Below, piece by piece: positions 46,301 to 64,000 of a stretch of 64,000 nucleotides of DNA. The notes under the pieces were generated by a model. That model saw only the letters and a list, made by a program, of their open reading frames with translations, searched no databases and was not told the DNA's origin. The DNA comes from Lepisosteus oculatus (Eukaryota; Chordata; Actinopteri; Semionotiformes; Lepisosteidae). The translations under genes were made by a program, and so were the position numbers. How positions within the stretch are numbered: position 1 is the stretch's first letter; each line of letters starts with the position of its first letter. The DNA is taken from contig NC_090704.1 of NCBI RefSeq assembly GCF_040954835.1, positions 15,154,001 to 15,218,000 on the forward strand, read 5' to 3'.

Positions 46301-49300
46301 TGTGAAGCCTTCTTCTGGTGTTTCACCTTTTTTATTGTTTTTTTAAAAATGTTTCAGGTGTAATATTTCTTACCGTCTGCAGGCATAACATGGGTGCTGG
46401 TCTATAGGACGGACAAGTACAAGAGACTGAAGGCAGAAGTGGAAAAACAGAGTAAAAAGTGTGAGTGGCGTTCCACTAAATGTTTCTTTCCTTTTAGTTG
46501 TTCCTTTATGTTGATGAAGATGGATGCCTTTGTCTGGGGGCATGTTAGGTGCTTATTTCGGTGAACGCCAATGTGTCTTGTTTTGCACATCAGTGGGAAG
46601 TGTGCACATTGACATGAAGTTCCATAAAGTGTATTAAACACGTTTATCAAACTTTAGCTGATCCCCTGTCGTTGCAGTGGAGAAGAAGAAGGAGACTATC
46701 ACAGAGTCTGCTGGGCGACAACAGAAGAAGAAAATAGGTATAACTAGGTCTTGTACTTCTTGACACAACTCCTAACACACAGTTGGCTGTGATCTTTTTG
46801 TTTGCGGAAAAAATAAGGCATTTAAGTTTCAGCCAATAGTTTGAGAGAGGGGAAGGAAGTAACTTCAACACAACAAACTAACAAAGCACAACATAAGGTA
46901 CAATGATATCATACCTTCTTGCGTTCTAGATCACACCTGTTTCACATTCCTCTGCATCAATTCTCAAGACTCGCATGTTATGACGTAGTATGTATGTGTA
47001 ATTAGTTTTCTGTAATTACTTTTTTTGTTTGGCATGTTTCTGCAGAGAGACAAGAGGAGAAACTGAAGAACAACAATAGGGACTTGTCCATGGTATGGCT
47101 TTCTGCTGATCTCATTGTTACTGAGTGGTTTCTCCAGTCTTTCCATGGATGATTCTGTATAAACCTCTGTGTTCTTCCTCAGAACATTGAAAAAATGCAG
47201 TTCAGCTTCAATTTTTAGGCCATTAACCAACTCTTTACCTAGTATCTTGGTAGAAGAATACATAGTTTTGTATTCTTCATTTTATACCCACCTGCTTTGG
47301 AATTGCCAATTGCTTCAATGTCTTGGCTCCCATCTGCAACCCCTGTGAGACCGAGGGTAGGCAAACACCATACCCACCCCTCGAGACTTCATTCATTCGA
47401 CAGATTGCAGAGCTCTTCTTATTGCCAATAAGAAGAGCTGTGTGTCTCTCGCTAACATCACTGCAAGCATATCAGTGGTTTGTCCCGAAACTGATACCAA
47501 CGCTATGCCTGGCCAGTAAATTTGAACCCTACCCCCCTCTGCAGCTCTCGGCCAGCTGGAGGAATCCAGACAAGAGACACGATCCAGGCTAGAATGTCCG
47601 ACCAGAGAATGTCTGGGCCAGAGAATTCAAGCCGCACTCGACGGAAGAGCCTTTGTCTGTTGAGCTATTTGTTCCTGCGCTCTTTTCTGAACACATGGAC
47701 TGTTCAGTGCTCCAAGTGGTATTGTCACCTATGGTCATCCCTATTTTGTGCTACTTGAACTAAAGAGAATTTTACACTTTAGGCTATTTTTGTAGGACTG
47801 GCAACCAAACTGCTAAATTTGTCTACGTTTTCCTAAAAAAACTAAAGGGAAGCCTTAGGGCAGTGTAGTGGAAAAATATACCATGATATTTTAGAAAACT
47901 ATTCCTTTTCAGATGTTTTCTTCTTTTAAAAAAATTGTGAATGAGTGGTGCATTAATCTTTTGTCTTCGGTTGCAGGTACGAATGAAGTCCATGTTTGCT
48001 ATTGGCTTCTGCTTTACCGCTCTGATGGGCATGTTTAACTCCATGTAAGTAACACAGTTAGCCACTTTTTAAATTACAAGAGTAGATAAAATAATGAAGT
48101 TGAAGTAGGTATCTCCATCTGCATGCATCAGCTGCAAAGGAACTGATAAAGATTCATTTCATGCTTAAAGGAAAAGTAAAGAGGCCGAAAGACGCTTGTG
48201 TGATAGGAGGGTATCCTGCTTTGGCACTTCTCATTTTCCAAGGAAGTTCCTTTCTGGGGTGATGGGAGGTCACCTCTTCCCGTTTTCTTTTTTGTAAGCG
48301 ATGGCCATCTGTTGGTACCCTTGTGTATTTTATAAAGGCTGGGGCAGTATATTGTGCTGCAGATACCACACCTGACAAAAAAATCAAAGTCGAACATGAT
48401 TTATTCCCATTCGCTACCATTTTAGTTGCAGTCTCGCAGCCTTGGGCTAAACCACTTCCTCTGTCCGATATTTTTTCCAAGAAGATATCACTTTGTCTGG
48501 ATATGGATAATGGCTTTGAGATGAGTAAATCTCCTGCCACCTTGGAGTGCTGCCACCTGCTCAGCTCCACCTTTCTGTACATTATTGCTTTAGACAGCTG
48601 AAACCCTGTTGGTTCAAAAATAACATGTTCTAGCTTTCCTCTACTTTGTATTGTCTCTGCATTTCAATCTAAAGACTGATATCCTGGTTACAGTGTTGCA
48701 GTTTTTCACCTTCATTTATACTGCTGTCACAGGTATTATTTGCTGCAATTATTTCTTTGCAGATTTGATGGGCGAGTAGTAGCCAAGTTGCCATTTGTCC
48801 CCCTGTCCTACATCCAAGGTCTCTCTCACCGCAACCTGCTGGGTGAAGACTACACTGACTGTTCCTTCATCTTCCTGTACATTCTGTGCACCATGTCCAT
48901 CAGGCAGGTAAGCACAGCAGCCAGGTGCCCCTGGAATTTCATTGTCCAGGCCTGGCTCCGGGGCTGTAGTGTCTTGAAGTCAGGTGTGGCAGATTCCAAT
49001 ACTGAAAGGTTTTCATTCAATCTTAAACTTTTAGTATCTGAGAGACCCAGAGTTTGGTGGGTAATCAGACATTTGGTCCCATTTCATACCTTTGATTTCA
49101 GAAGGGATGGAAACCAGAAAGAGCTGTGAGATTTCAGGAATTCAGATTGATATCCATTCCTTATATCAATGTTAAAACAGTCATTAATAATCATTTGCAA
49201 GTTTAGTGCAACCTTTGTCAATAGTTAATTTTTGAATGTGTCATGTCAAATATACAATAGAGGAGATTGTGGTATGAACTTGCGGGTTATACTAAAAGCA

Positions 49301-50069
49301 AGCACATCATGCTTTTTGTTTTACGTCTTCCCAGATTACAATTAAGGGATAAGGATTCCTTTATGAAACCTAGAGAAAACAAGATATCTGTTTCTGATTT
49401 TTTACAGAAACAGTTTCCAGACCCAGAAAATGCACTTATCTTGGTCAATGTTCTTAGCATTTTCCCCTTAGACAAAGGGAACTTTCCTACTTTGCTTCAT
49501 AACTGTTGTGAGGAATCCATCTGCACTTGACCAAAGCCTGTGACCAGAGGGAAAGTGCTGTGCCCGGCTGTTCTTTGTTTGTGAAAGGCAGGAAGACCAG
49601 CCCCTTGTACCGAAAAGGGGAAAAAGCTTTTTTTTCCCCACACAGTCAATCACTGGTCTCTCAAAAGGAAATCACGTTAATCCTGTCTCTGCTTCCTCTT
49701 GGCCTTCAAGCACTAACAAACATGCGCTAACTTCAGAGCACAGTTAAATTATTATGGAGCCCCCTTCTCTCATTCGAAATACGGTTAGCTCAATGCTGCC
49801 TTGCCTGTTGAGTCTTTGTTCAAATAGTCTAGAACATGCAGACTTCATTGAGGGAAGGGTCATCTGGGGCAGCCACCCTAACTTGTATCATTTTAGCTCA
49901 AATACATCACCCAGACCACTCGTCTTCCTTGTAGCGTCGATTTGCTGCAGGTGTCTGCTTTCTTTTACAGAACATCCAGAAGATGCTGGGTCTGGCTCCG
50001 TCAAGGGCTGCCACCAAACAGGCAGGGGGCTTCCTGGGACCCCCTCCGCAGGCGGCTAAGTTCTCTTAA
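43377..50069 (+). CDS. TMCO1: TMCO1, calcium load-activated calcium channel / multipass translocon subunit, complete
   Basis: TMCO1 is an ER membrane protein of the Oxa1/EMC3 superfamily, reported to leak Ca2+ from overfilled ER stores and to act in the multipass translocon. Seven coding exons on the plus strand: 43377-43446, 46383-46460, 46678-46737, 47046-47092, 47977-48044, 48763-48907 and 49971-50069 (stop TAA). Total 567 bases, 188 aa, equal to the human short form; all GT-AG and in phase. TM1 is residues 5-30 (ADTILIVFISVCTALLAEGI), a Lys/Glu-rich coiled coil runs from about 32 to 89 (KYKRLKAEVEKQSKK...), then TM segments FAIGFCFTALMGMF and CSFIFLYILCTMSI. The tail GLAPSRAATKQAGGFLGPPP matches human closely. 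An upstream in-frame stop argues against the longer annotated N-terminus. Confidence 0.97.
44500..44650. repeat. Foldback (inverted-repeat) element in TMCO1 intron 1
   Basis: Left arm AAGCAAAGGAACAAGTGATA GGTTTATTTCATGCTGAAAA (44502-44541) pairs with the right arm TTTTCAGCATGGAATAAACC followed by TATCAGTTGTTCCTTTGC (to 44640) with few mismatches. The loop holds GAAGGCTCCACGGCCGAAAC. Related single-arm or decayed copies occur at 19985, 46260, 56215 and 62705. Confidence 0.75.
46260..46335. repeat. Foldback family fragment in TMCO1 intron 1
   Basis: GACACAACGTTTTGGCTGTG and AAGCCTTCTTCTGGTGTTTC correspond to the loop region of the foldback family (AACGTTTCGGC...GGAGCCTTCTTC) in the other orientation. 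Lies about 50 bases upstream of TMCO1 exon 2. Confidence 0.5.
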
Positions 50070-52086
50070 CCTCCCCCCTTGCTTCCAAGCCTGGCTGTGA
50101 ACTGCCAGTCCAGAGAGCAGGGACTTCCGTCTGGAGTGTACAACACCACGCTCTCCGGCTGTTCACCAACCCACAATTCAGTGTCTCCAGCTTTTATAAG
50201 GACGATCAGCTATATTTTGGAATGACTTTTATCACTTTGTCAATATTTACCTCACTGTGTTACCTGCAGAAAGTCTAAACCCTTCAGGTGTTGTTTATAT
50301 TACAAATATGAATGTTTTGTCTTTTCAATGCTAAATCTGGAGAGTAGTCAAAACTGCGTAGTATAATTCACTAACTTTTTGACATTTCTGGAGAAATGGT
50401 AGTTTTTCAGAAAGCTGAATTACTTTGACTTACACCATAGAGAAACCTACTCCAGGGTCTGTGTGACAGATGCAAAAGTGAACAGAGAAATATTTTTTAC
50501 AGTTCCCATAGAGTGCAGCTTTGAATTTTGATGATTGTTTTTTGCTTTCCTAAGTATAATTTATTAATGTCACTTCTACCATGAGAGAAGCCACTCTTAA
50601 TTGTTTCATAAAGCTGGAAATTTTAATAAAAAATGATATGCTTAGTATGTTTGTGTGTACATCCTGTGTCAAAAGTCTCATACTATGTAGAGTGGTCTAT
50701 ATTGTTATATATGTAGAAAACAGGTTTTACATCATTTTTATTAAACTAAGATTTGTACATAATCCTGTAGTTAATTTCTAACAGTATTGGAATGTTCTGA
50801 TTTGTTTTTAAGTTGCTCAGTATTAAAATATTCTAAGAAATGTCATAAGATATGTTAGTTACATAGGAAGCTTCAGGAACCACATACATTATGTAAGAAA
50901 GCCATATACACTGAAATGGGACAAGAGCCAGAACCCACCTTGTCTGGATCTGCTGGTGGTCAAAGACTGAAGGGAGATTTAAACCAGCTTCCAGGAGAGC
51001 TGCTAGCTTATACATACCAGAGAGGCAGGCTGCTGAGGGTGATGACTGGCACAACAGGCTGGAGGGAGGTGAAGACAATACTTTTTTTGTTATTTTGGGT
51101 TCATAAGATATTCACTTAAAATATTAATAAAGATCATTTAATTTTACTCCATCCTCTTTTGTCTCTTCTGTCAGCTCCTAATGCCAATCCCCAAATATGC
51201 CAACCTAACAATTTATCCCAAACCTGCATCCGGCACAGATAAATCTGTTGACTTTTCATTCTATCTGTGTACCACTTTTTTTTTCCATGCGAGACATGAC
51301 AGACATGTCTCATGGGTGATGTTAATGTAGCTGCATATTTCTATCAAGCAAAAACGATGTCTTGAGTGTACAGCGTCAGAGGTTTCTAAGAGTTTGGGAT
51401 GGAATGCGCCTTACAAAGGCACCCTTCTCAATCCACAACCTAAATTTAAAAACACAGATTCAACTTAGGTGGCCAACAGATCAAGTGTAAACTCTTTAAG
51501 AACAGATTCACTGTGGAAATGCTGAATTTCTACACTATTGCACACTTACACCTCTAAAATCCTGCCAGGCTCCAGCACCAGGCGTGCACTCTGTAGTGTG
51601 TTTTAGTGCTATTGCACACTCTTCCAATCTAGCGGTTGTCCCTATCTGCCGTTAAGTAGGCCAGATGCACAGCAGCTGTTCTTAAGCAATACAAGTAAAA
51701 CAACTCCTATGGGTTATGTTCCATACTTAAATGTTTCACATTAGAAATCCTTCTTGTACTTGTTGGAGGATTTAACCAGGGCATCTGTAGAACACCTGGG
51801 GGAAAAATGACACTTTGAACCCAATGTCTAGCAGTGCATGTAATGAACACATACAATGGACCTACCATTGGAAGTACTGTACTTCTGATGCATTAACTGT
51901 AGAAAAAATAAATGCTTATATATGTATTTAAATTAAAGGTCTTGGTTGTAAATAATTTCTGTAGAAGTCTTTTTGCAGATGAAGCTGAAAGCCATACGTT
52001 TACGTTATGTTTTTGAACAGCGGTTCTGTGCACTCTTGTCAAGAGATATAAACTGTAGACCATAAGGTCAATAATGCGACACATTA
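50070..52086 (+). other. TMCO1: TMCO1 3' untranslated region and downstream flank
   Basis: After the TMCO1 stop there are AATAAA signals at 50625-50630 and 51126-51131, either of which could end the transcript. The rest up to the LINE at 52087 is unique AT-rich sequence without a supported gene. Confidence 0.5.
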
Positions 52087-52970
52087 ATAAAATAATAATA
52101 ATATAATAATAATAAATTTTATTTTATATAGCGCCTTTAAAGGTGGCTTCTCAAAGCGCTTTACAGGATGACAATAACAATAAATAAGAAGATTTCACAA
52201 GATAGGACATAATTATAATTACAACAATACAACAATAACAATAGAGGAGACCGTGGAAGGTGGTATTAAGAAGAGCAGAGGGGTGAAGAATGGAACCAGT
52301 TAAGTAAAGGCTTTTCTGAAGAAGAAGGTTTTGAGTCTGGATTTGAAGGAGTTTTGAGAAGGTGACTCTCTAATATCCTCGGGCAAAGAGTTCCAGAGCT
52401 TGGGGGCATAGCAGGAGAAGGCCCTGTCGCCCATACAATGTAGATGGGCTTGGGGGACAATAAGGAGGGCAGAATTTGAAGAGCGGAGGTTGCGAGGTGG
52501 GGAGTAGGGCGATAAAAGTTCAGACAGGTATTGAGGTGCCAAGCCATGTAAAGCCTTATAGGTGAGCATGAGGAGTCTTTAAAGTCTACGCGGAATTTGA
52601 CCGGAAGCCAGTGCAAGGACTCCAGGATAGGAGTAATGTGAACACTTGCACTAGACCTGGTCAGGATTCTGGCTGCTGAATTTTGGACATACTGCAGCTT
52701 GTTCAGAGTAGATTTAGATACCCCAGGGAGTAGAGCATTGCAGTAGTCAATTTGAGAGAATACAAATATGCTGATCAGCTTTTCAGCCACAGTTAATGAT
52801 AGCATAGGGCGTAGTCTTGCGATATTTCTAAGGTGAAAAAAAGATGTTTTGACAGTATGCTGTACATGTGGGTCGAATGTTAAGCCAGAATCGAATATAA
52901 CCCCAAGGTTTTTCAATTTTGATTGAAGCTCAAGTACAGAGCCATCTACAGACAGGGTTACAAAAACTGG
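52087..52970 (-). mobile_element. L2-like LINE, 3' fragment (copy 2, inverted)
   Basis: Reads on the minus strand from about 52970 to a (TTA)n-type tail at 52087-52120 (AATAATAAT on the plus strand). The open frame 52266-52916 carries GVIFDSGLTFDPHVQHTVKT, SQIDYCNALLPGVSKSTLNK, ILTRSSASVHITPILESLHW and, after a shift, GLAPQYLSELLSPYSPPRNL and SFKSRLKTFFFRKAF. It is shorter at the 5' end than copy 1 and nearly identical to it where they overlap. Confidence 0.85.
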
Positions 52971-54230
52971 TTTCTGTGTATTTTAAACACCCAAAAAAGA
53001 TCTAGTTTCTGGCAGACGTTCAGAGACACTGACACCGACAAATTGCCCGTGATTGAATGTAGTACAGTAAGTGCATTTGATTTGCCAATACACTAAAATA
53101 GTGGTTAAAATAAAATGCGTATTCCTGAACGCATATGCGCGGCTGATTTTAAGCTTTTAGACTTTTGTACATTAGTAATGACCATGCAGAAGAGATGTTG
53201 TGAAAGAACAGTTTTAAGAAAGTGAATTTTATTTCGAAATAGTCCATTGAACGTCCAATGTGGAAAACTGCGGGCGTTAACAAAACGCGTACTCTGATAA
53301 GTGTGGGGAATAACGTCAAATGCGTAGATTTTTTGAAGAACGTGTAACTATAATATACTACTAAAAACTCTAAACTGGGTTTTATGTTTGCGTAAATACA
53401 ATACACCGATACATTGCAGGATGTATTTAGTCGAGCGCAAACATGCTTAAATTTTAATAATGTATATGAAGTGGCTTGCTTTGTTTTACATTTTTCTCCC
53501 AAACCAATAAAATTCTGCAAGCCTCACTATAGAGTTCAGAGTTTCCCTACCCATTCTCTCTACTGAGCCTTATGTAAGAGAAACGGACCAAAGTGCAATT
53601 GTTTTTCCCTTATATAGACAGAAAGTACTGGGGTACTAAATTTAATCTGGAAGAACCATAAGGTAAAAAATATTTAATGCTTTACTACAGTACGTGCAAT
53701 CGGAATAATCTGCAAATGAATGTACAGTAACTTGGCTGCCGTTTGATAGCGCCACAAGTTCAACTCCTGAAGTTTCTGTACGTCTCGGAACGAAGAAATG
53801 GCTGCAGCAATGCGGATTCTGGCTTTTCGTACCGTGAATTAAGTGTTATTTTTGGATTTAGAAATCATTTTATTTTGACAAATAGTCTTTATCTTTTAAC
53901 CTGTGCATAGAATGTACACGCAGTGCGGTTTTATTTCCGGAACCATCGCTTAAGTTTTTACATTGCTAGTTAGAAACATAACATGGAACATTGTCGACAG
54001 TACCATGAATAATTTGTGCAGAAACGTTTTTGAGTTGCTGTTAAGTGACTGCGTACAATTATTTAACCCTTAGGAACGGAAACGATCGACTTCTTTGTTT
54101 TTTAACATTAAATTAGAAATGCATTGCTTCATACGACTAATGCAACTGATATTTATATTTTATATTCTTATATTACGTGTTGTGGTTTCTTCACAGGAGC
54201 ACTTTGACTTGTACTTTTACGCTACCGAAG
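52971..54230 (+). other. ALDH9A1 upstream region
   Basis: Contains a short conserved-looking ORF at 53808 (MAAAMRILAFRTVN, then stop) and a splice-acceptor-like TTTCTTCACAG ending at 54196, 35 bases before the ALDH9A1 ATG. A 5' noncoding exon joined at 54197 is possible but unproven, as none of the candidate donors in the short ORF keeps frame with the ALDH9A1 ATG. Otherwise AT-rich. Confidence 0.35.
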
Positions 54231-62704
<8,474 letters not shown>

Positions 62705-62820
62705 CAAAGGAACAAGTAAAGGTTTATTCCATGCTAAAAAGAGAAGAAAGAAAACGCAACGTTTCAGCTGTGGAGCCTTCTTTGGGTGTAATCAGCCGAA
62801 ACGCTTTTTTTTTTCTTTTC
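62705..62820. repeat. Foldback family copy in ALDH9A1 intron 8
   Basis: AAAGGAACAAGTAAAGGTTT and ATTCCATGCTAAAAAGAGAA, then AACGCAACGTTTCAGCTGTG and GAGCCTTCTTTGGGTGTAAT. Left arm plus loop; it ends beside the terminal repeat of a hAT element. Confidence 0.65.
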
Positions 62821-62834
62821 AACAAGAAACAAAC

Positions 62835-64000
62835 CAGTGGTTCTCAAGCTTTTTGGACCAAGTACCACCTCTGGTCAAACCAAAGCATCCAAATACCACC
62901 TACAAGTCATCTTCTCATAGGAACCACAGAAAAACTCAATGACCAGCATCAACACGTGCGCACACACTCACATGTTCATGGGTCACTTACATATAATAAA
63001 AGTAGCACTGAGCACTTACCATTTCAGTGAGATGGGTGAGCCTGTTTAGTCGAGCAAAGCAGATGTGAATTCATTGGTTGAGCCTTGATACAATTCACAA
63101 CTTTGACCGCAGAATCTAACAGATTTTAAATCCAAGGCCTGGCGGTGGATGCGGCAGTACGTCCACTTCATATTTGGAGCAACCTCTCTAATTAGTGCAA
63201 CTACACCCGCTGTTATCGCTCTAGCACCTTCTGTACAAACTACAATGCATTTTTTCCAGTCGATGCCATTCTCCTTGATAAATTCATTCAGAAGCTGAAA
63301 TATGTGCTCTCCTGTAGTTCTTGTTGGTAGCGGTTTACAGTTCAAAAACTCCTCTGGTGACATGCCCTCAAACTCCTATCTAACGTCAACAAGCAAATTA
63401 GCCAAATCAAAGGCATCTACAGACTCATCTAATTGCAGTGAAAAGCATCTGCACATCTTAATGCGCTCTATCAGCGTACTTTTGACATCATCCGTCATAT
63501 CAATAATTCTACGAGTGACTGTGTCATTCGAAAGGGGCAGCAGGTCGAGCTGTTTAGCAGCTTTTTCTCCACACATAATGCGTATCAGCTCTTTTGCCAA
63601 CGGTAAACAATGTTCTTCACAAATAGTGTGGAGTGTACCTGCTTTAGGAATCCACAAGCTTGCATTTTTCCCCAGTTCCGTTTCAGGAGTCTGTCTCGGA
63701 AGTTAAAAAGTTTTTATTTCCTGTGATTACAAGATGGACTGTTCCAAAATCACATACATTCTCCTACCTCCCTATTTGCTGGCGATAACTTTTTAAATAC
63801 AATTGGCCACTTACGTTTGTAGCATTCCTATACAATAGTATAGTATTACATAGTAGCTCTTGTGTCCACTCAAGTATTAGCGAGCTGTATTGTAGTACGT
63901 AGACTGTGTATTTGACACAAACTCATTTAATTAAAATAGAAAATATGAAAACCCATCCCAGTTTTTCAGTGCACACAACAAATTTCCAGGGTCATGTAGT
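62835..64000 (-). mobile_element. Decayed hAT (ZBED-like) DNA transposon, inverted copy, running off the window
   Basis: The left boundary is a hAT terminal repeat, CAGTGGTTCTCAAGC at 62835. Minus-strand frames 63376-63657 and 63046-63363 encode consecutive parts of a ZBED5/SCAND3-like transposase: PLAKELIRIMCGEKAAKQLD, RCFSLQLDESVDAFDLANLL, then after a stop EFEGMSPEEFLNCKPLPTRT, CIVVCTEGARAITAGVVALI and WTYCRIHRQALDLK. An in-frame stop separates the two frames, so it is dead. Bases 63790-64000 match, in reverse complement, the 5' part of the copy at 22045. Confidence 0.8.

Noticed and set aside
47300-47640. Possible SINE or exon in TMCO1 intron 4
   Set aside because: Contains GGGTTCAAAT on the minus strand, but box spacing is too short and no related copy was seen; not supported.

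Overview
This is vertebrate nuclear DNA. Six conserved animal genes can be read exon by exon with GT-AG introns (one GC-AG), separated by long AT-rich introns full of degenerate SINEs, LINEs and DNA transposons. The repeats are of ray-finned-fish type: 5S-rRNA-headed SINEs, tRNA-headed SINEs with a CCTCCCACAGTCC-type body, and L2-like LINEs ending in TTA repeats. The proteins are very close to their human counterparts. A non-teleost ray-finned fish such as a gar or bowfin, or an early-branching teleost, fits best, but the species cannot be fixed from sequence alone.

Layout, left to right: the 3' end of CPT2 (+, 1-1923, mitochondrial carnitine palmitoyltransferase 2); CZIB (-, 3394-6355, zinc-binding CXXC protein, complete in 8 exons); MAGOH (-, 8040-10857, exon-junction-complex core, complete in 5 exons); UCK2 (-, 17543-38959, uridine-cytidine kinase 2, complete in 7 exons, with a long 3' UTR reaching about 12690); TMCO1 (+, 43377-50069, ER calcium channel and translocon subunit, complete in 7 exons); and ALDH9A1 (+, 54231 to beyond the window, 4-trimethylaminobutyraldehyde dehydrogenase, first 8 exons). 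I reassembled all exons by hand, and reading phase is preserved across every junction. CZIB (160 aa), MAGOH (146 aa) and TMCO1 (188 aa) come out at exactly the lengths I know for the human proteins, and UCK2 (262 aa) is one residue longer.

The genes do not form an operon or a common system. CPT2 and ALDH9A1 both belong to carnitine metabolism (use and synthesis), but sharing a window is probably chance linkage. In human, CPT2-CZIB-MAGOH lies on 1p and UCK2-TMCO1-ALDH9A1 on 1q, so their adjacency here is a useful synteny observation.

I found no new multi-gene system. The most interesting structures are: a 33-35 bp minisatellite in CZIB intron 4 that appears to be built from repeated copies of the exon-4 splice-donor junction; two nearly identical LINE fragments in opposite orientation flanking TMCO1; a GC-AG intron in ALDH9A1; a possible alternative UCK2 first exon with NRF1-like and YY1-like sites; a 5S-rRNA-derived SINE family; and foldback repeats whose arms pair within one copy.
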